A stretch of DNA of 64,000 nucleotides, taken from the NCBI GenBank assembly GCA_001543015.1, contig LFLC01000038.1, forward strand, positions 1-64,000, written 5' to 3'. Positions 8,401-17,321 of the stretch are shown piece after piece. The translations under genes were made by a program, and so were the position numbers. The DNA comes from Nitrosopumilus sp. LS_AOA. Its GTDB lineage: Archaea; Thermoproteota; Nitrososphaeria; Nitrososphaerales; Nitrosopumilaceae. Below the pieces are notes generated by a model, which was not told the DNA's origin, made no database searches, and worked only from the letters and a program-made list of their open reading frames with translations. Position 1 is the first letter of the stretch; every line of letters begins with the position of its first letter.

Positions 8401-11400
8401 GATGCAGGTGTCATAGATACTGGAGTTGTAGATACCTGAATCAAACCATTCATCCAAGGATGCACCATACAGAAATAATTAATGTCACCAACAGTGTCTG
8501 GATAAAACTCAAAAGAATTTCCAGTCATTAACAATCCAGTATCAAATTCGCCAGTTGGTCCGTCTATAGCTGTTCCTGCCGAAAATGTATGTGCTGCTGA
8601 ATCTGTATTTGAGAATATTATTTTTCCACCAAGATCAACTGTTGCGATTCCTGGAACATAGCATCCGTATTTAATATTCACACAATCATCAGTGGAGCTA
8701 CCAGAACCTGTATCTGGTGTAATTGTAATTGTTTCAGCATTTGGAACTACTGTATTTGTGAATGCTCCTCTACCAATTTCATTAACTGCTGCAACCCTAA
8801 ATTTGTACTGTTCACCATTTGTTAGTCCTGTTATCACAGATGTAATTGAATTTGATTTACCATCAGAGAATGTGGTGAAAGGCAAAGTGGAATTCTTGTA
8901 TCGTATGATATAATCAATAATAGGTGAACCACCATCATCAGTAGGGGCACTCCATGATAAAGTGGCATTAGTGTTACCAACAACTATGAGGTTAGTTGGA
9001 GAGTTTGGAATAGTCATAGTAGGTGTTGCAGTTATTTTATTAACATTACCAGTACCAATCAAATTTTTGGCATATACCTTAAACTGGTATTTTATACCAT
9101 TCTCAAGTCCGGTTATAACAAATGTGGATGATGATGCATTAAGAGTAAATCTAGTGTATGAGTCATCTGTGATCTTTTTGTATCGTATAACATAATCAGT
9201 AATTGGGTAACCACCATCATCAGTAGGGGCACTCCATGATAAAGTAACTTTACCATTGCCCGGTATTGCTAAAAGATTAGTTGGACTCTCAGAAACAGTC
9301 GCATTTAATGAAAAATTTGCAATATTAATAGTATTTCCATATTGAGCAGTTACAGTATACTTTCCAATGGAACTCCAATGATTTCCAGCAGTAATAATTT
9401 GTTCTAAAAATAAACCCATCGCATTTGGATAAATTTCACCTATTTTGACAACATTGTCATAGGGATCTTGAATTAGATATGTTACTGGGAGTTGTAATGA
9501 GTTGAATGTAGAAATGGTTTGTTGTTTACCATTATCAGATCCAACAACAATATTTGTTGAAATACTAGGATGTAAAACAGCTGGATTATCTACGGATTCC
9601 CAGAAAAATGCAGTTGCAGTATAATTACCATTGTGAGTTGGAATCCATGATAATGCTGGAGTAAATGATTGACCACGTGATAATGAACCGGTAATCCATG
9701 TTAGTGAATCCAATACACGGTTATCATCTTGAATCTGTATCAAGTATGCAAATGATTGTTCTTTATCCAGACTATTTACCAAGTCAGTGCTGATTTGTAC
9801 CTGTTGACCAACTTTAACAATATCTAAACTGTTACCAAATGCATTAACGAGTTTCAAGTTAGATGGGGTGAGATTCCAAACAGTATCAATTGTACCAGGC
9901 AATCCAGTACCGTTGAGAGTTATCACATCACGAAGATGTGCATCATTAATTTCAATATTAAGGGTAGTTGGTAAAATTTTAATTCCAGATATTCTTGCTG
10001 CATCACTGACTTCAATGACTTCACCTGATGCATCTCTAAAGTCAACATAGTTGACGTCAATATCATGGCCTGTAGATGATTCAGGAGTTGCTGAATCGGT
10101 TCTACACCAGTTATTTGGAATTTGGAAATCTCCTGTGAATATACCGGTTGTTTGTCCTGTTTCAACTAGAATAAATCCAGTTGCACCAAGTCCAGAATCA
10201 GTTGCTGCTGCACCAGTTGTGGTACAGGATCCTTGGGAGGTTGTCCATCTTATGTCATCAATTGTGACATCTAATAGTCTACCAAGTTGATCACCATTAC
10301 TCAATGCGATAGAGAAACCACCAGAGGTGGCGTTTCCGGTACCAACTGCATCTTGGTTTTGATCTTCAATAGCAGTCACTACTGTATAGAGATCTAAGAG
10401 ATGTGAATCCGTGTTAAGATCCAAATCTTCAAGTGTAATTGTTACAGTATCTGTAATCTCATAGTTACTTTTATCAAATGATACAAAACCAGAATGACTT
10501 GGGGCGTCTTCTTGATCAGTAATCGGTGTGGATATACCATCCGCACCCAAGTCAAGATAAGTAACTCGTGGCGCATCTTCATCAGTTAAATTTTCAATGA
10601 CGATGAAACTTGGGTCATCATCAATAGTATTCAACATTGTATATGTCGTAGGATCCAAAATATTGATCTGATTAATCATTTTGTATTCCAAACTACCTAC
10701 AAAGATTCCTGTGTCATCACCAGTTTCTTCTAACTCAAATCGAATAATTTGATTAGAAATTCTATCACTAGAAGAAATACCATCATTTAGAAACCCAAAG
10801 GAAAAAAAGTCAGTAACTATAGGTAACACAGTATTTGCAAGTATTAGTGATGGACCACCACCAGTATTAATCGTAAAAATATACTGAACCTTTGATGATT
10901 TATTCATTGCAAAAATATCATCACCTGTAGCATTTGCAATATCTACAAGATCCTGTATTCTAGTAATATTACTTGCAAGTCTTGCAGTATTTGTTCCATC
11001 AGTAATGTCTACATCAAAGGAATTGATTGTAACACCCAAACTATTTTGAATGGAACCAATATCAAAATTAAGCAAGTTAAATCCTTTAAAGTTTGGACCA
11101 GGTTGGTTTATTGATTGGTATAAATCTGCAAATGTATTATTTAGTGTTAAAACAAGTGTATCTTTGTTTTGGAAAGAAATATCAGAACTGGTTGTAAGCA
11201 TTGCACGATCACTGAATTTTTGTACTTTAACATTTAATGAACTGCCAGCAAGTTGTGCTGTATTTAATGATTTTAGAGTAAATGGATTTCCAGTTTGCAA
11301 AGAGGGAATCAATTCAACGGTTGGATCATCTAAATCTAGATCCTCATCGACTTTACTGTTCTGGTTGAGATCTTTATCAGTTAAGACTACAGGAATCTCT

Positions 11401-12755
11401 TCACCAGAGTTCCATTCATCATCAATTGGTTGTATGTCAATAGTACCAAAATCAAATCCTACAAGAACTGTAACGGGTGATTCATTGTAATCAATAGTTG
11501 CAGATGTACCTCTTTTGGCATCACTTGTAATTAAGAGAACAGATTCATCGGATTCATCATATGTCCCAAAGATTCCACTGTTTGGTCCCATTTCAGTAAT
11601 TGTAACTGGTTGAGAATTGATACCCAAACCTACTGCAGTGTCAGATGTTGCACACGTTGATGCATCTTGAGGCATACTACAAGTAATTACAGTGTCTAAA
11701 GTATCTCGTATAGTAACAACATTAGTACCAACGCTTTGTTGATCAACATTTAGTATTAAGACACCATTATCTTCAACCATCATATTTGGTAAATTATTAG
11801 AAATATCTATAATTCCATTTGCAACAGCTGCGCCTGCTTCTGCACCATTTTCATCAAAGACTTGATAGTTTGTAGTCAATCCATCTGTAGAGTTTGTTCC
11901 AAACGTCCAAGAATCTTCGTCTGTTGGATCAATGTTTAACCAAAGATCTGTTATTGTAACGTGAACTTGTGCATCATGAGGATATATTGCTCTATCTAAA
12001 TCTGCTCTGACAAATTGATCAACAGTATCAAAAGTTAATGTGGTTGATTGAACACCACCACCTTTGTTATAATCTATGCTAACATTGCCTGTTGGGTTTA
12101 ATTGGTAAAGTTGAATGAAAGGCCAAACATCAGTATCACTAATACCAATTTGACCAATAGAATCACCAGGTAATACAGTATTTGGATCAATTGATTCTCG
12201 AACCACATTCATTGCACCAGTGACACTTTGAGGATCAGCAATGCATTGAGATGTTATGCGAGAACCAGTAGAAGTACCATTTTGACCTAAACCAGGTGCA
12301 CTAATAGGAATTGCAATACCTGCAGTATCAGAAACATCAACACCAATTGTGGTATTTGTATCAGTACCAGGTGCACAAAGTGTACCAAAGTCTAATCCCT
12401 GACCAATTATACCACTAGATGCAGCAGTATAATCTGCAATTGATGCTTGAGTTTTATCTGCAAAGTAACCATACCAGTTACCATCTACACCTTGAACCAT
12501 TCTCAGGATCTTTCCATTTATTGTAACGTCGGGTTCACCTTGTGATTTATCTGTATTGCCAACATAACTATCAATTACAACTACTTCAATGACCTGAGGT
12601 CCGGACATATAGTTATCAAACTGTGAGTTTTCAGCAGATACAAAGAGATTAGCATTGGCTGCATGTGCATAATCAATAAAATTATCTACTGAAAAAAAAG
12701 TGGATGAGAATAATAAAACTAAAGTGAAAACCACAAATGTGTATCTATTAATCAC
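8397..12755 (-). CDS. S-layer-like protein with two FN3 domains and a C-terminal cupredoxin
   Basis: The track starts at ATG 12806, but GTG 12755 gives a compact signal peptide (INRYTFVVFTLVLLFSSTFF...) about 25 nt below TTAAGTAAA, so I prefer it (1452 residues). The first ~1000 residues resemble the thaumarchaeal S-layer protein from its mature N-terminus (NLFVSAENSQFDNY...GPQVIEVVV) and repeated acidic, Thr-rich beta domains. Then follow two FN3 domains (~1155-1345; LSWSAPTDDGG in both) and a cupredoxin with the complete copper set: His in AAHTF and Cys, His, Met in CMVHPWM. It probably forms or decorates the cell envelope and binds copper. Stop overlaps the next start (ATGA). Whether it is the main S-layer subunit or a paralogue cannot be told from this window. 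Confidence 0.85.
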   Translation of the reverse strand: MINRYTFVVFTLVLLFSSTFFSVDNFIDYAHAANANLFVSAENSQFDNYMSGPQVIEVVVIDSYVGNTDKSQGEPDVTINGKILRMVQGVDGNWYGYFADKTQASIADYTAASSGIIGQGLDFGTLCAPGTDTNTTIGVDVSDTAGIAIPISAPGLGQNGTSTGSRITSQCIADPQSVTGAMNVVRESIDPNTVLPGDSIGQIGISDTDVWPFIQLYQLNPTGNVSIDYNKGGGVQSTTLTFDTVDQFVRADLDRAIYPHDAQVHVTITDLWLNIDPTDEDSWTFGTNSTDGLTTNYQVFDENGAEAGAAVANGIIDISNNLPNMMVEDNGVLILNVDQQSVGTNVVTIRDTLDTVITCSMPQDASTCATSDTAVGLGINSQPVTITEMGPNSGIFGTYDESDESVLLITSDAKRGTSATIDYNESPVTVLVGFDFGTIDIQPIDDEWNSGEEIPVVLTDKDLNQNSKVDEDLDLDDPTVELIPSLQTGNPFTLKSLNTAQLAGSSLNVKVQKFSDRAMLTTSSDISFQNKDTLVLTLNNTFADLYQSINQPGPNFKGFNLLNFDIGSIQNSLGVTINSFDVDITDGTNTARLASNITRIQDLVDIANATGDDIFAMNKSSKVQYIFTINTGGGPSLILANTVLPIVTDFFSFGFLNDGISSSDRISNQIIRFELEETGDDTGIFVGSLEYKMINQINILDPTTYTMLNTIDDDPSFIVIENLTDEDAPRVTYLDLGADGISTPITDQEDAPSHSGFVSFDKSNYEITDTVTITLEDLDLNTDSHLLDLYTVVTAIEDQNQDAVGTGNATSGGFSIALSNGDQLGRLLDVTIDDIRWTTSQGSCTTTGAAATDSGLGATGFILVETGQTTGIFTGDFQIPNNWCRTDSATPESSTGHDIDVNYVDFRDASGEVIEVSDAARISGIKILPTTLNIEINDAHLRDVITLNGTGLPGTIDTVWNLTPSNLKLVNAFGNSLDIVKVGQQVQISTDLVNSLDKEQSFAYLIQIQDDNRVLDSLTWITGSLSRGQSFTPALSWIPTHNGNYTATAFFWESVDNPAVLHPSISTNIVVGSDNGKQQTISTFNSLQLPVTYLIQDPYDNVVKIGEIYPNAMGLFLEQIITAGNHWSSIGKYTVTAQYGNTINIANFSLNATVSESPTNLLAIPGNGKVTLSWSAPTDDGGYPITDYVIRYKKITDDSYTRFTLNASSSTFVITGLENGIKYQFKVYAKNLIGTGNVNKITATPTMTIPNSPTNLIVVGNTNATLSWSAPTDDGGSPIIDYIIRYKNSTLPFTTFSDGKSNSITSVITGLTNGEQYKFRVAAVNEIGRGAFTNTVVPNAETITITPDTGSGSSTDDCVNIKYGCYVPGIATVDLGGKIIFSNTDSAAHTFSAGTAIDGPTGEFDTGLLMTGNSFEFYPDTVGDINYFCMVHPWMNGLIQVSTTPVSMTPAS

Positions 12756-12925
12756 TATTATCAAAAACGATAATTGTTTACTTAAGGAAACCTCATCATA
12801 AAACATATCAGGATAAGTTTTACTTTAATAAAAAAATCACAACAAAAATATCAACTACAATTTGTCACAGTGAAAAAATTCTGGTTTGTACTTTATCGTT
12901 GGCAAATTTAGATTATCTAGTGTAG
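12752..12925. promoter_or_regulatory. Upstream control block B, duplicate of 7195-7360
   Basis: It shares with block A the run cttaagga.a.ctcatcataaaac.tatca, the TTATC.AAA.C/TGATAAT segment around the start, and a distal gtttgtacttt...ggcaaatttaga segment. The inverted repeat is degraded here (CTCATCAT against AGGATAAG). The conserved TTAAGTAAA is the likely TATA element for the GTG 12755 start. Common ancestry suggests common regulation of both secreted-protein operons. Confidence 0.5.
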
Positions 12926-13059
12926 TTGTATCTCAAAAAGATTTACTTGAAAGACAATTAAAAAATAAGTTAGAAACCCAGCTTCTTGTTTGGAAAACAT
13001 TTTAGGTCATCAAATGATCTTTGTGTTTTAGTTCAAGACTCCAATTTTTACAATAGAAA

Positions 13060-13272
13060 CTATTTCTGATATTTGATTGCAATTGCCCTCCATTGCTTTA
13101 CTTTCTCTAATGCCATAGAAAGTGATTGAACTGGTTCTTGTAGTTCATCCATAGTTTTTTCCACCCTAGTAAAGTCAGAACTGGTCAAATATGACTTCAT
13201 TTTCGGATATAATTTCATTCTAGCCTCAGAACTTTGCTTAAAATAGACTAATTTCAGGCTCTTGTGACTCAT
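13060..13272 (-). CDS. Small hypothetical protein, 70 aa
   Basis: I do not recognise this. It is basic, predicted helical, has no signal peptide, and carries Lys-rich ends. Its frame is intact and does not shadow another gene. The 253-base gap on its left holds the S-layer-like gene's control block, and the ~295 bases on its right hold only AT-rich spacer with a TATA-like CTTTATAAAG (13434-13443) on the plus strand. It could be a regulator or a chance frame. Confidence 0.4.
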   Translation of the reverse strand: MSHKSLKLVYFKQSSEARMKLYPKMKSYLTSSDFTRVEKTMDELQEPVQSLSMALEKVKQWRAIAIKYQK

Positions 13273-13568
13273 TAGTGATTCTGCAAAATCAGATTGTCCT
13301 GCAGTAGTAATGTGAGTCTTGAAGCATTTTTGAGATTCGAATTATTACAATCCAGGATACTAACTTGTCTTAGAAAAAGTTCCTTGATTACTTACCTTCA
13401 ATATTAAAATAAAATTTTTAAAAAAATTAATTTTCTTTATAAAGAAAAGTAGGGAGTGTTGAACTGATCTGACAAAACCCGATGGGAGCATTTCGTATTT
13501 AATAAGTAATTTTATTTAATTGGAAAATTTTCGAAGAATTTATGAATGTCACATAATAATTCAAACAA

Positions 13569-14645
13569 TTGACTATATCAAAAGAATATCTTGAAAAATC
13601 AAAAATAAAATTACCAATCATATCTTTTGTAATTGCATTAATTGGTTCAACGCTGTCTATGTGGGGTGCAAGTTGGGATATTACATCACATTTACTTAGA
13701 ATACCTGAGACATTTTTCACAGCATCTCATGGTATTTTGTATTTAGGTGTGGGAATATGTCTAATCAGTGCAGTCTTAGGTTTAGTGTTATTTCTAAGCA
13801 AAAAAGAGATTAGAGAAAAATCTTTTGGCCTAGGTATCAAACTCATTATTTTTGGGGCAGTATTACAAATAATCGCAGGTCCGGGAGATTTTTTCTGGCA
13901 TGAATTATTTGGAATTGATGGTTTACTCAGTCCAACTCACATTACACTAGCTTTAGGAATAATGATTGTTACAATTGGGGCAGTAATTGGATTTGCCAGA
14001 ATACATTTTCATCTAACTGAGAAAAGTAAATTTCTAGTTTACATTTTACCCACATCCTTTGGAATTTTATGGTTCAGTGTTATGTGGTTTGTATTTTTCT
14101 TTGTGTTACCAATTTCAGATGGAGATACACATAATTTTAATCCCAATCCAAATGTCGCAATAATTCTAAGTTTCATCTTTATTCCATTTGTGTTTTCTCT
14201 CGTATTTTGGTCTGCATTTAAAACTCTCAGACGGTTTGGGGCAGCTAGTATGGCAATGTTTGTGTTTGTTATAATGAATATAACATCAAACATACTTACT
14301 TCTGAAAATCTGTTTTTTTATCTACCATGGTTTATCATCCCCATAATCAGTACAATAATTGCAGAATATGTTCTTAGTAACAAAAACAATTCCAAAGTAC
14401 TTCAAAAATATTCAGATAAAATTTCAGGGGCAATATTAGGTTCAATGTTTTTCATGTTTTGTTTTCCCATGTTAGCGATGACTTTTTTAGAACCTTATTT
14501 GTTTAATGATGTTTTTTCATATGATGTTTTGCCAAATTCAGCAGAAACAATATCACAGATATGGATGATGACAATTATTCCAGGAGCTATCTCAGGAGTA
14601 TTTGGAATGGTATTTGCTTCTAAATGGCTAAAATTTCAATCTTAA
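13569..14645 (+). CDS. Polytopic membrane protein with two AmoC/PmoC-like D-x3-H-x12-H motifs
   Basis: 358 residues with about nine or ten hydrophobic segments; start TTG 13569. Two copies of the same spacing pattern are visible: D37-H41-H54 (SWDITSH...FFTASHG) and D107-H111-H124 (GDFFWHE...LLSPTHI), exactly 70 residues apart, each between the end of one membrane segment and the start of the next. The spacing D+4 and +13 equals that of the PmoC metal ligands Asp156, His160 and His173 of Methylococcus, and the local words (WD...H, FT.SH, SPTH) recall AmoC. The rest does not look like AmoC, so I infer a metal- or heme-binding membrane protein of unknown function. It stands alone on the plus strand between minus-strand genes and upstream of the PLD-like gene (25-nt gap, probable operon). 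Confidence 0.85.
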   Translation: MTISKEYLEKSKIKLPIISFVIALIGSTLSMWGASWDITSHLLRIPETFFTASHGILYLGVGICLISAVLGLVLFLSKKEIREKSFGLGIKLIIFGAVLQIIAGPGDFFWHELFGIDGLLSPTHITLALGIMIVTIGAVIGFARIHFHLTEKSKFLVYILPTSFGILWFSVMWFVFFFVLPISDGDTHNFNPNPNVAIILSFIFIPFVFSLVFWSAFKTLRRFGAASMAMFVFVIMNITSNILTSENLFFYLPWFIIPIISTIIAEYVLSNKNNSKVLQKYSDKISGAILGSMFFMFCFPMLAMTFLEPYLFNDVFSYDVLPNSAETISQIWMMTIIPGAISGVFGMVFASKWLKFQS

Positions 14646-14670
14646 ATAACAAAATTATTAAGAAATACTA

Positions 14671-15327
14671 TTGGGCCTAAGAGAAATTGAACTCAAAGAG
14701 GAGTATCGTTCAGATAGAGATGACATTGTTGCAGAATTTTTCTTCCCATGTCTTGGACATTGTATAGAATATGACAGATGTGTAGATTTGTTATCCATTC
14801 AAACATTAGCAACAATTGCCATGGCATTTGATAATTTTGCAGGAGGTAAAGCAAAACTTCGAATGATTACAGGTCACAGATTTAAAACAGCAGACTTGAA
14901 TCTATTTACAAAATTATTTTCAGAAAAATATACTAAAAAATTTGATGGGAAATTTATTAAAAATACAAAAATTCAGAAACTACAAAACTTTGTAAACAAT
15001 GGACAAATTGAGTTAAAAATTGCAATTCCTAATTCAGAACTAGTAGCAAATTCATTTTCAGAAAGAATTGGGATATTTAGAGATGAAGAAAATCAAGTAG
15101 TAGCATTTACTGGAACATCAAAGGAATCATTTTCTACCCAAACACGGGATTTTGAATCAGTGGATGTTTTTACTTCATGGAATGATAAATCAAGAGTTGA
15201 AAGAAAGATGAAAGATTTTGAAGAGTTATGGGAGAATAAAACAAAGTATATCGAAGTTTGTGATTTTATGTTTGCAGAAAAAAATAATCTTTTAAAGTAT
15301 TCGTCAGATTGGATTTCACAAGACTAA
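14671..15327 (+). CDS. Degenerate PLD-like (HKD-fold) domain protein
   Basis: 218 residues, TTG start, 25 nt after the membrane protein gene. The central and C-terminal part (SERIGIFRDEENQVVAFTGTSKESF) matches the HKD/phospholipase-D-like domain that usually sits beside or inside superfamily-2 helicases (typical form FHEKIGIF...AFSGSANET). Here the catalytic His-x-Lys is Ser-Glu-Arg and the following Asn is lost, so nuclease activity is unlikely. No helicase is adjacent. It may be a binding-only relic or a regulatory protein. The stop overlaps the convergent endA gene by 4 nt. Confidence 0.6.
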   Translation: MGLREIELKEEYRSDRDDIVAEFFFPCLGHCIEYDRCVDLLSIQTLATIAMAFDNFAGGKAKLRMITGHRFKTADLNLFTKLFSEKYTKKFDGKFIKNTKIQKLQNFVNNGQIELKIAIPNSELVANSFSERIGIFRDEENQVVAFTGTSKESFSTQTRDFESVDVFTSWNDKSRVERKMKDFEELWENKTKYIEVCDFMFAEKNNLLKYSSDWISQD

Positions 15328-15887
15328 AGGTCAAATGATTCATCTACTCTAGATTTATTTTCATAGAAATTCATCTTGTTAATTTTATAATAAATAATTT
15401 CACCACGACGTTCAATTACTGCAATGATTGGTTCTTTGCCCATTTGAGTTATTTCTTGAATCTTTTTTTGTAGAATTCCTATCTTTTCTTGTTGTCCTTC
15501 ATTAAGACCAAAAATTAGAAATTTTGCCCCTTTTTCACCAAAATGGCCTCGCTCATATACTCTAAAATCAGAACCAAATCCAAAACCATCTTTTACAACA
15601 TAACCGCGATTACGAAGATCTCGATAAATCAAAAACTTTGTTAAAACTTCAGAACTAGTTTTTTGGCAAAGACTCATGAAAGAGTCAAAATCAAAATGTT
15701 TTTTTCCTTTTTTTAGAATCAATTTTTTAGTATATAACAAATATAGAGTTTCAAATTCTTGAAGAAATAATTTTTTATTTTCTATTTCCCCATATCCCTT
15801 TTGCTCTAATTCGTGAATCATGGTTTTATCAGTGATACAGGTTTGATCGGAAATTAATTGTCCATGTACTAGAGGAGTCTCATCCAT
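15324..15887 (-). CDS. endA: tRNA-splicing endonuclease (EndA)
   Basis: It cuts bulge-helix-bulge introns from archaeal pre-tRNA and pre-rRNA. Start set at ATG 15887, because the sequence DETPLVHGQLISDQTCI then matches the family N-terminus; the track's extra 12 codons look like leader. 187 residues fits the homomeric single-domain form. Catalytic candidates are Tyr in DFRVYERG, His in GHFGEKGAKFLIF and a Lys just before IIAVIERRGEIIYYKI. A substrate lies in the same window: the intron-containing tRNA-Ser at 50.9 kb. Confidence 0.9.
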   Translation of the reverse strand: MDETPLVHGQLISDQTCITDKTMIHELEQKGYGEIENKKLFLQEFETLYLLYTKKLILKKGKKHFDFDSFMSLCQKTSSEVLTKFLIYRDLRNRGYVVKDGFGFGSDFRVYERGHFGEKGAKFLIFGLNEGQQEKIGILQKKIQEITQMGKEPIIAVIERRGEIIYYKINKMNFYENKSRVDESFDL

Positions 15888-15984
15888 GATGTAAAGAAAA
15901 TCAAGGAATTTCCATATAAGCATTAGATAGGAAAAATAATCATCGTCTAACCGTTAAAATATGGGCATTTTAGTTTGAGATATC

Positions 15985-16494
15985 ATGCATGGTGCCAATT
16001 ATAGAGCTGGAAGAGGACAAGTATTCACCAGAAAAAAATACATCAAAGGTAAACCACAAATAAAAATTGCAAAATTTCAAGGTGGTAAAAGAGGCACATA
16101 CCAATATTGCGTTCAATTACTAATGAATGAAAAAATTCAGATTAGACATATGGCCATTGAATCAACAAGATTAGCTGCAAACAAAACACTAGAAAAAACA
16201 ACAGGGGAAACAGGCTATTATACAAGACTTAGAATTTATCCACATAATTTACTTAGAGAAAACAAACAAATTGCAACAGCAGGTGCAGATAGGATTTCAG
16301 AAGGAATGAGAAGAGCATGGGGTAAGGCTACTAGTTTAGGTGCTAGAGTAAAACAAGGTCAATGCATCATGGAATTATACGTAAACGGTGAGGAGCATTT
16401 AGCTGCAGCAAAAAAAGCACTTCACGGTTCATGTGTAAAATTACCAGGTACACCAACAATCAAAGTAATAGAGTGGAATAAATCATCACCATAA
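15985..16494 (+). CDS. rpl10e: Large ribosomal subunit protein L10e (uL16)
   Basis: 169 residues with the family signatures HGANYRAGRG, GEETGYYTRLRIYPH-like text (GETGYYTRLRIYPHNLLRE), GADRISEGMRRAWGKA and the C-terminal ALH/KLPGTPTIKV segment. It binds near the central protuberance and the A-site side of 23S rRNA. It stands alone, its 3' end overlapping the convergent small ORF by 9 nt. Confidence 0.95.
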   Translation: MHGANYRAGRGQVFTRKKYIKGKPQIKIAKFQGGKRGTYQYCVQLLMNEKIQIRHMAIESTRLAANKTLEKTTGETGYYTRLRIYPHNLLRENKQIATAGADRISEGMRRAWGKATSLGARVKQGQCIMELYVNGEEHLAAAKKALHGSCVKLPGTPTIKVIEWNKSSP

Positions 16495-16749
16495 ATGTTC
16501 TAAATCAGATTTCTTTTTTTGAATAAATTTTAAAAATTCTTCAAATTCATCTTTTGTGGGTTCACGATTTAGGATTCTTTTTGATTGATAATAAAATGAA
16601 TTGTAAATTCGTCCAACAGTAATTCCCAAAGCAAATGATTTTGAATCATCAATTGATGAAAGTGACTTTATCAGTTGTTTAATTTCATCTTTGTTTGAAA
16701 TGGTTTCTTGAATTTTTTGATCTATTTTCTTTAGTAGAGATTCATCCAT
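16486..16749 (-). CDS. Conserved-looking helical hypothetical protein, 87 aa
   Basis: I do not recognise a named family. It is charged and helical (KKIDQKIQETISNKDEIKQL), with a small-residue turn SFALGITVGRIYNSFYYQ and a C-terminal EPTKDEFEEFLKFIQKKK. No signal peptide or membrane segment. It overlaps the rpl10e 3' end by 9 nt in convergent orientation. Coding-like composition supports a real gene. Confidence 0.65.
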   Translation of the reverse strand: MDESLLKKIDQKIQETISNKDEIKQLIKSLSSIDDSKSFALGITVGRIYNSFYYQSKRILNREPTKDEFEEFLKFIQKKKSDLEHLW

Positions 16750-16812
16750 ACTATACCATCTTTAAAATAGTTAAAAACAGTTTAATATCCAAAATCAATT
16801 TGTAGGATTGTT

Positions 16813-16888
16813 GCAGTTATAGTACAGTCTGGTAGTACTCGTGCTTGCCAAGTACGTGACCCGGGTTCAAATCCCGGTAACTGCACCA
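16813..16888 (+). tRNA. tRNA-Gly (GCC), CCA encoded
   Basis: Full cloverleaf: acceptor GCAGTTA/TAACTGC, D-arm GTAC...GTAC, anticodon stem CGTGC/GTACG with loop TTGCCAA (anticodon GCC), T-arm CCGGG-TTCAAAT-CCCGG, discriminator A, genomic CCA (16886-16888). No intron. Confidence 0.95.
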
Positions 16889-16889
16889 T

Positions 16890-17321
16890 TTATTCTTGAT
16901 TTTTTGGAACTAGAGCATTTTTTATGATATCCAATGCATCCTGTGCTTTTTCAGGACGAGGTAATTGAATCATGAATACGTTGTCTTTCCCATAATTTGA
17001 TTTAGGAGAAGAAAGCGCAATCATGGATGTTTTTGCAAGGGATTCAAAAAAGCCAATATCAGTTTTAGCGTTTATGATGAATTTTTCAACTATTTCGTCT
17101 TTAGAAAAAGTCAAAACTACTTCAACAAAGACATTCCCTAATCCATCTTGTAAAATATTCAAATCAGTGTTAATGGATAAAGACTTTCCAGCGATTTTTG
17201 ATAATGTTTCATCATATTTTTTCTCTTCAATTATAATACATGGAGTTTCTTTACCATCAAAATCAAAAGTAGTAATTCCATCATGAACTTGCTCTAACAA
17301 ATTATTTAATTCATCAATCAT
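16890..17321 (-). CDS. Hypothetical cytoplasmic protein coupled to the antiporter
   Basis: 143 residues, no signal peptide or membrane segment, alternating beta/alpha pattern. Family not recognised. Its start overlaps the 3' end of the antiporter gene by 8 nt, so it is very likely made with it and could be a regulator or accessory subunit of transport; that is inference from position only. It ends 2 nt from the tRNA-Gly 3' end on the other strand. Confidence 0.75.
   Translation of the reverse strand: MIDELNNLLEQVHDGITTFDFDGKETPCIIIEEKKYDETLSKIAGKSLSINTDLNILQDGLGNVFVEVVLTFSKDEIVEKFIINAKTDIGFFESLAKTSMIALSSPKSNYGKDNVFMIQLPRPEKAQDALDIIKNALVPKNQE

Noticed and set aside
8692-11490. Plus-strand ORFs opposite the S-layer-like gene and the minus ORF 9923-10165
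   Set aside because: Shadows in other frames of a clearly coding 1452-residue gene; no domain or start signal.
13434-13560. Possible ncRNA after CTTTATAAAG (aactgatctgacaaaacccgatggg...)
   Set aside because: A TATA-like box is present but I found no stable stem, cloverleaf or complete C/D box set; more simply the promoter and leader of the 13569 gene.
13499-13720. 73-aa minus ORF over the 5' end of the AmoC-like gene
   Set aside because: It covers the conserved D-x3-H-x12-H coding region in antisense and has no family features.
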